This document shows, piece by piece, positions 32,356 to 41,043 of a stretch of DNA of 43,565 nt. Origin of the DNA: Brevundimonas sp. UBA5866 (lineage in GTDB: Bacteria; Pseudomonadota; Alphaproteobacteria; Caulobacterales; Caulobacteraceae). The notes below the pieces were generated by a model. It was not told the origin of the DNA. It saw only the letters and a program-made list of their open reading frames with translations, and searched no databases. The translations under genes and the position numbers were made by a program. The DNA is taken from positions 1 to 43,565 of the forward strand of contig NZ_DJFS01000026.1 of assembly GCF_002432125.1 (NCBI RefSeq), written 5' to 3'. Within the stretch, counting starts at the first letter, position 1. Every line of letters begins with the position of its first letter.

Positions 32356-33105
32356 TCAGTCGTCGGCGTTCGGATCGGTCGACACCGAGACGGTCGGGGT
32401 CGGCGAAGCCTCCTCCCCCGGCGCGGGCACGGCGCGAGGGCGCTCGCCCGTCATGTCCTCGCCCGTAATCTCGTAATAGACGGCCTCGGCGATATTGGTC
32501 GCATGGTCCCCGATGCGTTCAAGGTTCTTGGCCATGAACAGCAGGTGGGTACAGGCCGTGATGGTGCGCGGGTCGCCCATCATATAGGTCAGCAGCTCGC
32601 GGAAGAGAGCATTGTAGTGCTCGTCCACCTCGTCGTCGGTCTGCCACACACTCATGGCGCGCTCGACTTCCGAGGCCGTATAGGCGTCCAGCACGTCGCG
32701 CAGGCGGTTCGACACGAGGCGGCCCATGCGCTCGATCGAGCGGGTCAACACCTGCATCGGCTCGCCCTCGGCGAGGATCAGGGCGCGCTTGCCGATATTC
32801 TTGGCGAGGTCACCCGTGCGCTCCAGGTCAGAGGCCAGCTTGATCGCGCCCAGCGTGCGGCGCAGGTCGCTGGCCACCGGCTGGCGAAGGGCGATCAGAC
32901 GGATCGCCTTCTTTTCGATGTCATAGTGCAGCGTGTCGAGCTTGGCGTCCCGCTCGATCACGGCACGGGCCAGCGCCACGTCGCGGCGGGCGACGGATTC
33001 GATGGCATCGGCCACCTGTGCCTCGGCCAGACCGCCCATGCGGACAACCTCTGCCGTCAGCTGGTTCAGTTCGTCGCCATAGGCTTTGACGGTGTGCTGG
33101 TTCAT
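32356..33105 (-). CDS. phoU: Phosphate transport regulator PhoU
   Basis: This 249-residue helical protein links PstSCAB activity to PhoR and so keeps the Pho regulon off when phosphate is plentiful. Two PhoU repeats are visible, each with a conserved metal-binding block, and the signature NIGKRALILAEGEP and MAKNLERIGDHATNIAE are both present. The C-terminus has an extra low-complexity tail (VPAPGEEASPTPTVSVSTD). The ATG at 33105 is chosen because it lies five bases after the pstB stop; an upstream in-frame start at 33156 lies inside pstB. Confidence 0.95.
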   Translation of the reverse strand: MNQHTVKAYGDELNQLTAEVVRMGGLAEAQVADAIESVARRDVALARAVIERDAKLDTLHYDIEKKAIRLIALRQPVASDLRRTLGAIKLASDLERTGDLAKNIGKRALILAEGEPMQVLTRSIERMGRLVSNRLRDVLDAYTASEVERAMSVWQTDDEVDEHYNALFRELLTYMMGDPRTITACTHLLFMAKNLERIGDHATNIAEAVYYEITGEDMTGERPRAVPAPGEEASPTPTVSVSTDPNADD

Positions 33106-33112
33106 CTGGATA

Positions 33113-33976
33113 TCAGCCAAATCGTCCGGTGATGTAGTCGAGGGTGCGACGTTCACGCGGATTGGTGAAGATGTCTTCGGTGTCGCCGGTTTCCACGATG
33201 TTGCCCATGTGGAAGAAGGCGGTGCGCTGGGATACGCGGGCGGCCTGCGCCATCGAGTGGGTGACGATGACGATGCAGTAACGCTCGCGCAGTTCGTCGA
33301 TCAGCTCTTCGATCTTGGCAGTGGCAATCGGGTCCAGCGCCGAGCACGGCTCGTCCATCAGGATGACTTCCGGCTCGACCGCAATGGCGCGGGCGATGAC
33401 CAGACGCTGCTGCTGGCCACCCGACAGGCCGGTCCCCGGCGCGTGCAGGCGGTCGGCCACCTCGTCCCACAGACCGGCACGCTTCAGCGCCGACTGGACG
33501 ATGTCTTCCAGTTCCGACTTGGACGATGCGAGGCCGTGGATTTTCGGACCGTAGGCGACGTTTTCGAAGATCGACTTCGGGAAAGGGTTCGGTTTCTGGA
33601 ACACCATGCCGACCTGTGCGCGAAGCAGTACGGGGTCGATCTTCTTGTCGTTGATGTTGACGCCGTCCATCTCGATACGACCCTCGACGCGCGCGCCCGG
33701 AACCGTGTCGTTCATCCGGTTCAGCGTCCGCAGGAAGGTGGACTTGCCACAGCCCGACGGGCCGATCAGGGCAGTCACCGCCTTGTCGGGGATATCGAGG
33801 CTGACACCGTGCAGGGCCTGCTTCTCGCCGTAGAAGACCTTGATCTCCTTGGCCGCGATCTTGATCGGTCCCAGCGGAGCGCGGGCGGAATCGCCCACAG
33901 CCGGAGCCGACGACATGGAAGCAGTACCGGCCGACAGGCCTTCAGGTGCTCGGGTGATCTTGGAGTTCATAGACAT
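33113..33976 (-). CDS. pstB: Phosphate ABC transporter ATPase PstB
   Basis: This 287-residue ATPase powers high-affinity phosphate uptake. Walker A is GPSGCGKST, the signature LSGGQQQRLVIARAIA, and Walker B VILMDEPCSALDP, all intact, with the PstB-typical FYGEKQALHGVSLDI and RMNDTVPGARVEG blocks. An unusual 40-residue Ser/Ala-rich N-terminal tail precedes the domain. The ATG at 33976 overlaps the pstA TAA by one base, so translation is coupled. Confidence 0.96.
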   Translation of the reverse strand: MSMNSKITRAPEGLSAGTASMSSAPAVGDSARAPLGPIKIAAKEIKVFYGEKQALHGVSLDIPDKAVTALIGPSGCGKSTFLRTLNRMNDTVPGARVEGRIEMDGVNINDKKIDPVLLRAQVGMVFQKPNPFPKSIFENVAYGPKIHGLASSKSELEDIVQSALKRAGLWDEVADRLHAPGTGLSGGQQQRLVIARAIAVEPEVILMDEPCSALDPIATAKIEELIDELRERYCIVIVTHSMAQAARVSQRTAFFHMGNIVETGDTEDIFTNPRERRTLDYITGRFG

Positions 33977-35271
33977 TACCACCGACGTTCGAAGCGACGA
34001 CGCACAATGATGGCGGCGGCGTTCATGACGATCATGAAGGCGAGAAGGACAAGGATGGCGGCTGCGGTCCGTTCATGGAACGCGCGCTCCGAGGCATTCT
34101 CCCAGATAAAGATAAGCGAAGGCAGTGCACCGGCCGGTGCATCGATGGCCGCCGAAATACCCGGTACGAAGCTGATCATACCGATGAGCAGCAGCGGGGC
34201 CGTCTCGCCAAGCGCGTGGGCCATCGAAATGATCGCACCCGTCATCACACCCGGCATGGCCAGCGGCAGGACGTGCTGGAACACGGTCTGGGTACGGCTG
34301 GCCCCCATCGCAAGGGCAGCCTCGCGGATCGACGGCGGCACGGCCTTCAGAGCCGAGCGCGTGGCGATGATGATGGTCGGCAGCGCCATGAGCGCCAGAA
34401 CCAGACCACCGACCAGCGGGCTGGCGCGCGGCAGGTGCAGGAAGTTGATGAACAGCGCCAGACCCAGCAGGCCGTAAACAATCGACGGCACGGCGGCGAG
34501 GTTGTTGATGTTCACCTCGATGATGGCGGTCAGCTTGTTACGCGGCGCGTATTCCTCCAGCCATACGGCGGCGAACACACCGACCGGAATGGCGATCAGG
34601 GCCGTGACCAAAAGCATCAGTGCCGATCCCACCACAGCCCCCAGCAGACCGGCCAGTTCCGGCTGGGTGGAGTCACCATTGGTGAACAGGGCGCTGTTGA
34701 AGTGCGCGCGGACCAGACCGTCGGCCTTCATCTTGTCCAGCCAATCCATCTGCTGGTCGGTGACGCGGCGGTATTCCTCGGGCGTGTCGCGGGCGATCTT
34801 GCCCTTCAGATACATCTCCGCATCGTCCGACAGCGGCGTTGTGATCGGCAGGGTCTGACCGATCAGGGCAGGCTGGGCGCGGATACGCTCACCGGCGATG
34901 AATTTGATCTCCGAAGACAGCAGGGCCCGCATCTGACGCGACAGATTGCCCTGCGCGTCGTCGGCCATGCCCAGACGGGCCAGTTGCTGGTCGGCGACGA
35001 TCTGCTCGAAATTGGTGCCTTGCGGATAGGCGCGGTCGATACGCGCCGGATCCATATAGACCGGCAGGGTCACGCTGTGGGCGTAGAAGGCCGTATAGCC
35101 CTGCATCACGATACTGCTGAGCAGGATCACGAGGAACAGCAGCGCAGCGCCGATCGCGGCACGCCCCGCCCACTTGAAGCGCGTCTCGCGGGCGTAGCGG
35201 GCTTTCAGGCGGGCCTGCAGCTTCTGCGTGCGGGCACTGACAGCGCCCGAGGGGGTAACGGCGTCAGTCAT
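33976..35271 (-). CDS. pstA: Phosphate ABC transporter permease PstA with DUF3333 domain
   Basis: This 431-residue permease is longer than enterobacterial PstA (about 300) because of an N-terminal periplasmic DUF3333-type region of about 150 residues between the first helix and the core, a common alphaproteobacterial form. The permease core (from about residue 205) has the EAA-like motif EAALAMGASRTQTVFQHVLP. The start is ATG at 35271, overlapping the pstC stop; a GTG three codons upstream is possible. It forms the membrane pore with PstC. Confidence 0.94.
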   Translation of the reverse strand: MTDAVTPSGAVSARTQKLQARLKARYARETRFKWAGRAAIGAALLFLVILLSSIVMQGYTAFYAHSVTLPVYMDPARIDRAYPQGTNFEQIVADQQLARLGMADDAQGNLSRQMRALLSSEIKFIAGERIRAQPALIGQTLPITTPLSDDAEMYLKGKIARDTPEEYRRVTDQQMDWLDKMKADGLVRAHFNSALFTNGDSTQPELAGLLGAVVGSALMLLVTALIAIPVGVFAAVWLEEYAPRNKLTAIIEVNINNLAAVPSIVYGLLGLALFINFLHLPRASPLVGGLVLALMALPTIIIATRSALKAVPPSIREAALAMGASRTQTVFQHVLPLAMPGVMTGAIISMAHALGETAPLLLIGMISFVPGISAAIDAPAGALPSLIFIWENASERAFHERTAAAILVLLAFMIVMNAAAIIVRRRFERRW

Positions 35272-36694
35272 ACTGTTCACGATAGGCTTGCACGATACGC
35301 ATGGCGACGACGTTCAGCGCGAGCGTGACGACGAACAGCGTCAGGCCCAGGCCAAAGGCAGCCAGCGTTTTCGGGCTGTTGAACTCCTGGTCACCCGTCA
35401 GAAGGGTGACAATCTGTACGGTAACGGTCGTGACCGTTTCCAGCGGATTGAGCGTCAGCTTGGCGGCCAGACCGGCAGCCATCGTCACGATCATCGTCTC
35501 GCCGATCGCCCGCGATACGGCCAGCAGAAGCGCGCCCGCAATACCGGGCAGAGCCGCCGGCAGCAGGACCTTCTTGACCGTCTCGGACTTGGTCGCACCC
35601 ATTGCATAGGAACCGTCACGCAGGGATTGCGGCACGGCATTCATGATGTCGTCCGACAGCGAGGACACGAACGGGATCAGCATGATGCCCATCACCGCGC
35701 CGGCAACCAGCGCCATCTGGTTCTGCACCAGCAGCAGGTACTGACCCAGACCATCCAGCGGACCGCCCGCCAACCAGGCGCCGATGGTGTTGAAGAAGAC
35801 GCGCAGCGCCGGACCGACAGTCAGGGCCGCGAAGAAGCCGTAGACCACAGTCGGCACACCGGCCAGAACCTCAAGCAGCGGCTTGACCACGGCGCGGGTG
35901 GTCTTGGAGGCGTATTCCGAAAGGTAGATAGCCGAGAACAGGCCGACCGGCGCAGCGACTGCCATAGCGATCAGCATGATCAGGAAGGTACCGGCGAACA
36001 GCGGCACGGCGCCGAAAGCCCCCGAAGAGCCGACCTGATCGGCGCGGATAGCGATCTGCGGGCTCCACTGGGTACCAAAAAGGAACTCCAGCGGCGACAC
36101 CATGCTGAAGAAGCGCAGGGAGTCGTAAACCAGCGAGAAGATGATGCCGACAGTCGTCAGGACCGCCACGGTGGCGCAGGCGAACAGCACACCGACGACC
36201 CAGCCCTCGACCGCGTTGCGGGCGCGCAGCTCGGGACGGATGCGCAGGAAGACAAACAGAGCGCCCAGGATGGCAGCAATCACGCCAGCCGTCATGCCAC
36301 CCCAGTTCAGGAGCGAATGGATCTGATTGGCGCGGCGGCCTTCGGCCGGCAGCAGTTCCGCATAGGGAGCCGCCCAGATCTGCAGGGCCGCACTGCCCTG
36401 CCCGACACGGCGGGCATCGGCGATAAAGGCCTCACGACGGAAGGGCTCAAGCTGGCTTACAGCTTCCGGAGCTCCGGCAGCGATCAACTGGCGCTCTATA
36501 GGTGCGGAAAACACCGACGCCAGGACCAGCACGGCCAGAGACGGGGCCAGCACGCCGATAACCGCATACAGGCCATGCTGGCCCGGACGCGAGTGCGGTT
36601 TGACGCCTTGGCTACGACGCACAGCCAGTTTGCGACCGCCCCAGAAGGACAGCCCTGCAAACACGGCCATGAAAATCAGAAAAATCCAGGTCAT
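35264..36694 (-). CDS. pstC: Phosphate ABC transporter permease PstC
   Basis: This 476-residue permease also has an N-terminal extension of about 170 residues, with a first helix, a cytoplasmic/periplasmic segment and a second helix, as in alphaproteobacterial PstC. The core contains the transporter motif DGSYAMGATKSETVKKVLLP. It is the first gene of the transport operon; a Pho box lies about 95 bases upstream. The substrate-binding protein PstS is not encoded here, matching the Caulobacter arrangement where pstS is elsewhere. Confidence 0.94.
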   Translation of the reverse strand: MTWIFLIFMAVFAGLSFWGGRKLAVRRSQGVKPHSRPGQHGLYAVIGVLAPSLAVLVLASVFSAPIERQLIAAGAPEAVSQLEPFRREAFIADARRVGQGSAALQIWAAPYAELLPAEGRRANQIHSLLNWGGMTAGVIAAILGALFVFLRIRPELRARNAVEGWVVGVLFACATVAVLTTVGIIFSLVYDSLRFFSMVSPLEFLFGTQWSPQIAIRADQVGSSGAFGAVPLFAGTFLIMLIAMAVAAPVGLFSAIYLSEYASKTTRAVVKPLLEVLAGVPTVVYGFFAALTVGPALRVFFNTIGAWLAGGPLDGLGQYLLLVQNQMALVAGAVMGIMLIPFVSSLSDDIMNAVPQSLRDGSYAMGATKSETVKKVLLPAALPGIAGALLLAVSRAIGETMIVTMAAGLAAKLTLNPLETVTTVTVQIVTLLTGDQEFNSPKTLAAFGLGLTLFVVTLALNVVAMRIVQAYREQYD

Positions 36695-36789
36695 TCAGAT
36701 CCGAGGGGCACACCTGCGCCCCCCGATCGGAGGGCTTTCAAAACCGGGCTGAAACTGCCCGCGAAAGGCAAGCGGATTAAGACGGATGC

Positions 36790-36807
36790 ATGACAGTTCT
36801 GTTACAG
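36790..36807 (-). promoter_or_regulatory. Pho box upstream of pstC
   Basis: On the minus strand the 18-mer CTGTAACAGAACTGTCAT has two CTGTNAN half-sites exactly 11 bases apart (CTGTAAC and CTGTCAT separated by AGAA), the classic PhoB-binding layout. It lies 95 bases before the pstC start, where PhoB would activate transcription of pstCAB-phoU-phoB. Confidence 0.85.
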
Positions 36808-36869
36808 CCTACGGTCGTACGCAGACATGCCGCACTAACAGCAAGGATTATATTATAACCCGTTGTAAA

Positions 36870-38294
36870 CTATAGGATTTCTTCCAAAGTTTCCGCAGCG
36901 GTACGCAGTCTTTGCGGTGCAATCGGGAACGCGGCAGCGAATAAAGCGCCCGATCCAAGTACACTTTCCACAGAAAGTGCTCCGCGATGGCGGATGACAA
37001 TGTGACGCACAATGGCCAATCCTAGACCTGTACCCTGACGCTCGCCGCTCTTCTGGCCCTCGATACGGTAGAATCGCTCTGTCAGTCTGGGCAGGTATTC
37101 ACGCGCCATACCCGGCCCGTGGTCGCGCACCGTCACGACGACATAACGCGCGCCCTGCTCGCGATCCGGGGTAACCAGTGATAGACGGGTGCTGTCGGAC
37201 ATCCGCGAGACCATCGTCTCGTCCAGACTGCGGTCGCGCTCGATGGTCACTTCAATACTGCTGCCAGCCGACGAGTATTTCAGGGCATTGTCGACCAGAT
37301 TCTGCACCACCTGAACGATCTCGTCGCGCTCGCCGATCACATCGGCACCGCCGATGCCCAGATCAGCGACAACACGGACCTCACGCTCACGCGAGATGAT
37401 GCTGACAGCATCGATGACATCCGATGTCGCCCGCGCCAGATCGACCCGACCGTCGGGGGCGATATGCTCGTTCAGCTCGATACGTGACAGCGACAGCAAA
37501 TCCGCGACCAGACGGCTCATACGGTCCGCCTGCGTCGCCATGATATCCAGAAAACGGTCGCGCGCCTTGGGATCATCCTTGGCATGACCGCGCAGGGTCT
37601 CGATAAAACCTGTCAGCGAGGCGAGCGGCGTGCGCAGTTCGTGGCTGGCATTGGCCAGAAAGTCCACGCGCATACGCTCGATCCGGCGCAGATCTGTCTC
37701 GTCCTTCAGCGTCATCAGAACCAGGGGTTCACGCCTGCCGTGTCCATCACGCGCGGGAAGCGGATGGACCTGCGCCCGCCAGTGACGCTCCTGTGCGCCG
37801 CCGCTGATATAGTCCACACGGCACGCTTCATTGAGGAACAGTGCCTCGTCCACCGCCTCCAGAACGCCCGGCTCGCGGATGATCGAGACAAGCAGTCCGC
37901 CATTGCCGCTGATCGGAAATAGCTCACGCGCTGCGGCATTGGCCAAAAGGATGCGGCGGCCCGCGATATCGTCGGCCTCGCCGCCCGCAATAATCATCAT
38001 GGGATCAAAGCTGGCTTCGAATACATCCGCCATAAGACCGCCATCGCCCGCATTCTCGACAGGCAGTTCGCTGGTCATCGGCAAGGTATCCGCAACCGGC
38101 GAAGGCTGCCGGTTGATGACCCACGTCGTAAAGGCCACCGCTATGGCGCCCAGTATCAACCAAGGCGCCAGGGCAGGCTGCATGATGGCCAGGACCAGCA
38201 TGATAACGACTGCCATCCCTCCGCTCGCACCGGCGGTCCACAAGCGCGATGACGCCATAGGCGCAACAGGTGAAGGCTGGGACTCGTAAGGCAT
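36870..38294 (-). CDS. phoR: Phosphate regulon sensor kinase PhoR
   Basis: This 474-residue kinase has two N-terminal transmembrane helices at about 25-60 without a large periplasmic domain, a PAS domain at about 90-200, and a HisKA/HATPase core with His218 in FLANASHELRTPLASL. N, G1 (VRDHGPGM) and G2 (GTGLGLAI) boxes are intact. This is the standard PhoR layout, which senses through PstSCAB and PhoU. It is transcribed in the same direction as pstC but separated from it by 175 bases carrying the Pho box, so PhoR probably has its own promoter. No strong ribosome binding site is seen at the ATG. Confidence 0.95.
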   Translation of the reverse strand: MPYESQPSPVAPMASSRLWTAGASGGMAVVIMLVLAIMQPALAPWLILGAIAVAFTTWVINRQPSPVADTLPMTSELPVENAGDGGLMADVFEASFDPMMIIAGGEADDIAGRRILLANAAARELFPISGNGGLLVSIIREPGVLEAVDEALFLNEACRVDYISGGAQERHWRAQVHPLPARDGHGRREPLVLMTLKDETDLRRIERMRVDFLANASHELRTPLASLTGFIETLRGHAKDDPKARDRFLDIMATQADRMSRLVADLLSLSRIELNEHIAPDGRVDLARATSDVIDAVSIISREREVRVVADLGIGGADVIGERDEIVQVVQNLVDNALKYSSAGSSIEVTIERDRSLDETMVSRMSDSTRLSLVTPDREQGARYVVVTVRDHGPGMAREYLPRLTERFYRIEGQKSGERQGTGLGLAIVRHIVIRHRGALSVESVLGSGALFAAAFPIAPQRLRTAAETLEEIL

Positions 38295-38485
38295 CGTGAT
38301 CCGTAATGCGGCAGGTTCAGACGGCTAGCTTAGACAATAAAAGACGACTCGTCCGGTGCATTTAACCGTGTCGTGCGACAGGCAGGCGACGATCACGCAT
38401 TCCTGTAACGCCATGATGAAACTTCACTATTCATAAGCAGCGAATGCAGATATCGTTGTTCTTCGAATGTGTGGAGATTGCTGGC

Positions 38486-40732
38486 ATGCTGTCGATTCCC
38501 TTATGGGAGATGACATTGCCTGATACCCGCATTGCGGTGTCAGGCCTCTATGCAATTGCCTTGTATGCTTTTGCTGCAGGTGTAGTGCGTTTGGCGCAGC
38601 CGCTGCCGTCGGTATGGCGACAAACCCTGACAGTGCTGGCTCTGGCCATCATGTCGCACGGGATTTGGTGGCTGCCCCACCTTTATCATCCCGCATCCAT
38701 GGCGCGACCCATAGGACCGTTTCTGGGCTCATTGAGCCAGTTGGCTGCTGTCGGCTTCTTCGATCTGGCATACCGTCTGGACCTGGCTTCCGGGCGTCAG
38801 CCCTACGCGCACCACAAACGGTTCCTCACCTACCTCAGCGCGACCACGGGGCTGGTTTTCACCCTGGCACTGGGCCATCTGTCACTGGGCTGGCCCGTAT
38901 CGCTCAGGCTCGATCCCGTGGCCTTCGGATTGATAATATTGGTCCCGATTTTAGTGTCTGCGATTGCAGCCTATCCGATCAATCCGTCATGGCCGCTCAA
39001 GATTGTATTGGGCTCTGCAGTGATGGGTCTTTCGACCGCCTCGATCAATGCCGGGACCGATCTACTGGGATTCGCGACGCGCCCTACACACTGGAGCGTT
39101 CTGCCACAGACCGCGATAACGCTGGCCATCGCCTGCACACTTATTCCCTGCATCATTCTGGCCAGTATTTCTGTCTGGAAATCACAACTGAGGTTCGTCG
39201 CCAATCTCAGGTGCGCCATCGAAGCCCTGCCCGTCGGCCTTGCCCTTTATGATGAGGAAGATCGGCTATTGGTATGGAATGAGGCCCTGCTGGGTATAGG
39301 GGGCGACACCAAACCCATGCTGAGCGTGGGCATGACCTATCGCGAAGCCCTGGCCGCGGGCCTCAAGGCCTCGCTGTTTCCGCCCGGAGCCAACCAGGAT
39401 GATGAATGGCTGAACGAACATGCCATAAATCACACCCCCGGCGACTGGATCATGCAGTCACAGGATGGATCGCGCTGGATGCGATTGCAGAACCGACGCA
39501 TCGAGAACCGCGGGCTTGTCACGATCGCATCCGACTTCACCGAGCAGAAAAGGCATGAGGCGGAACTGGCCGAAGCTCTAGAGCAGGCCCGCACCGCAAA
39601 CATCGCCAAGAGCCGCTTTCTGGCCAATATGAGCCATGAAATCCGAACCCCGCTGAACGGGATGATCGCTGTGACAGACGCCTTGTCGCGTACCGAACTG
39701 AATGACAAACAGGCGGAAATGGTGTCGCTGGTCCGCTCTTCCGGAGACACCCTGCAGGTATTGCTAAGCGACATACTGGATCTGGCGCGGATCGAGTCCG
39801 GCCAGATGAAGATCACCAATGCGCCCTTCGATCTGGTCCGCCTGATCGACGACACCCAAAGCCTCTATGCCAATGCCGCACACGAGAAAGGCGTACAGTT
39901 CGCCTGTCACATCATGCCGGAAGCCCGCAGCTGGGTGATAGGCGATGAGGTACGGACACGGCAGATACTCAACAACCTGCTGTCCAATGCCGTAAAGTTC
40001 ACGAGTGAAGGCCACATCACGCTGACGGTGTGCCGGCGCGAGGACATGGTCCAGATACGCGTCGATGACACCGGGATCGGCTTCGAAACCACCAATCTCC
40101 AAAATCTGTTCGGGCGGTTTGCACAGGCCGATGACCAGATCACCCGTCGTTACGGCGGGTCGGGCCTTGGCCTGTCGATCTGTGCTGAACTGGCGGATAT
40201 GATGGGAGGAACGGTTAGCGGTACAAGCCAGCCCGGTCTGAGCTCTAGCTTTACGGCCTCCCTGCCCCTACCGCGGATCACCACACCCAATCCGGACGTC
40301 GGCAGCGCATCAGCGCGCAACACGGCACCATGCAGAACAGGCGATGTGCTGCGCGTTCTTCTGGCCGATGACAACGCAACCAACCGGCGGGTGGTGCAGC
40401 TGATACTGGATGCGAAGAATTTCGATCTGGTCGAGGTCGAAAACGGGCAGGAAGCGTTCGATGCCGTTGCAAACAGCCATTTCGATCTGGTCCTGATGGA
40501 CATGCAGATGCCGGTCATGGACGGGCTGACTGCCACGCGTCGTATCCGCGAGCATGAAAAGGCCAATGGCCTGCCCCGCATTCCCCTGATCATGCTGACG
40601 GCCAACGCCATGCCCGAACACGTTACAGCCTCGCTGGAAGCGGGCGCGGACGCCCATCTGGCCAAGCCCTTCAACGTCAGCCAGATGCTGGAACTGTCGT
40701 ACAATCTCACCCAGAAAAATCAGCCCGCCTGA
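38486..40732 (+). CDS. Hybrid sensor histidine kinase with membrane sensor and receiver
   Basis: This 748-residue protein has six or seven transmembrane helices at about 15-235 (not a named sensor family that I recognise), a PAS domain at about 250-355 (IEALPVGLALYDEEDRLLVW), a HisKA domain with His384 (FLANMSHEIRTPLNGM), a complete HATPase (SNAVKF, DDTGIGF, GSGLGLS) and a C-terminal receiver with Asp672 (VLMDMQMPVMDG) and the AKPF Lys. A phosphorelay to an unlinked histidine phosphotransferase is expected. The ATG at 38486 has GGAG nine bases upstream; an ATG at 38444 has no site. It is divergent from phoR. The aceA-side terminator overlaps the end of this gene. Confidence 0.9.
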   Translation: MLSIPLWEMTLPDTRIAVSGLYAIALYAFAAGVVRLAQPLPSVWRQTLTVLALAIMSHGIWWLPHLYHPASMARPIGPFLGSLSQLAAVGFFDLAYRLDLASGRQPYAHHKRFLTYLSATTGLVFTLALGHLSLGWPVSLRLDPVAFGLIILVPILVSAIAAYPINPSWPLKIVLGSAVMGLSTASINAGTDLLGFATRPTHWSVLPQTAITLAIACTLIPCIILASISVWKSQLRFVANLRCAIEALPVGLALYDEEDRLLVWNEALLGIGGDTKPMLSVGMTYREALAAGLKASLFPPGANQDDEWLNEHAINHTPGDWIMQSQDGSRWMRLQNRRIENRGLVTIASDFTEQKRHEAELAEALEQARTANIAKSRFLANMSHEIRTPLNGMIAVTDALSRTELNDKQAEMVSLVRSSGDTLQVLLSDILDLARIESGQMKITNAPFDLVRLIDDTQSLYANAAHEKGVQFACHIMPEARSWVIGDEVRTRQILNNLLSNAVKFTSEGHITLTVCRREDMVQIRVDDTGIGFETTNLQNLFGRFAQADDQITRRYGGSGLGLSICAELADMMGGTVSGTSQPGLSSSFTASLPLPRITTPNPDVGSASARNTAPCRTGDVLRVLLADDNATNRRVVQLILDAKNFDLVEVENGQEAFDAVANSHFDLVLMDMQMPVMDGLTATRRIREHEKANGLPRIPLIMLTANAMPEHVTASLEAGADAHLAKPFNVSQMLELSYNLTQKNQPA

Positions 40733-40748
40733 TCTCTCAGGCGGGCTG
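40714..40748 (-). terminator. Terminator of the aceA operon overlapping the kinase 3' end
   Basis: CAGCCCGCCTGA and TCAGGCGGGCTG form a 12-pair stem with a TCTC loop. Five A's on the left give TTTTT on the minus strand, so it ends the aceA operon although its left arm encodes the last kinase codons and stop. Confidence 0.85.
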
Positions 40749-40776
40749 AACAGCACATCGGCTATGAGCGGCGGAT

Positions 40777-40986
40777 TTACTCGTAGCCGTGCGCGGCCTC
40801 GTTGATCACCTGACTGGGCATGGCAGAGAAATCCACGCTCAGCGGGGCGCTGGCCTTGGCCTGAAAGGTCTTGATGACGTGCTCCAGACGGCGGCGCACT
40901 TCCTGCGTCGTGTCTGCACCCGCATCAAGTTCAAGCGGCGCGAGGCAGTAGTCGATGATCGCGCGTGGGCTGGTGTAGGTGGTCAT
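40777..40986 (-). CDS. Small protein of unknown function downstream of aceA
   Basis: This 69-residue protein has no family that I recognise. It is predicted to be soluble with one or two helices: MTTYTSPRAIIDYCLAPLEL, then a charged EVRRRLEHVIKTFQAK helix and a hydrophobic/polar tail. AAGGAG lies eight bases before the ATG, a strong site. It starts 57 bases after the aceA stop and ends before the shared terminator, so it is co-transcribed with aceA. A regulatory or partner role for isocitrate lyase is inference from position only. Confidence 0.75.
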   Translation of the reverse strand: MTTYTSPRAIIDYCLAPLELDAGADTTQEVRRRLEHVIKTFQAKASAPLSVDFSAMPSQVINEAAHGYE

Positions 40987-41012
40987 CAAAGTCTCTCCTT
41001 CTCAGGAAGTGT

Positions 41013-41034
41013 GGAGCCGGACGGTGCCGGCTCC
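41013..41034 (-). other. Intercistronic hairpin between aceA and the small gene
   Basis: GGAGCCGG and CCGGCTCC form a perfect eight-pair stem with a six-base loop. No T run follows on the minus strand, so it more likely protects the aceA mRNA end or tunes downstream expression than terminates. Confidence 0.5.
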
Positions 41035-41043
41035 GCGGGGGAT

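Noticed and set aside
35228..36793. 521-codon plus-strand open frame opposite pstC
   Set aside because: Extreme Gln/Arg/Asp/His content typical of an antisense shadow; pstC is clearly on the minus strand.
38402..38420. Second Pho box in the phoR / hybrid kinase divergent region
   Set aside because: CTGTAAC is present, but the second half-site 11 bases on reads TGATGAA and does not match. It is kept only as a weak hint in the kinase finding.
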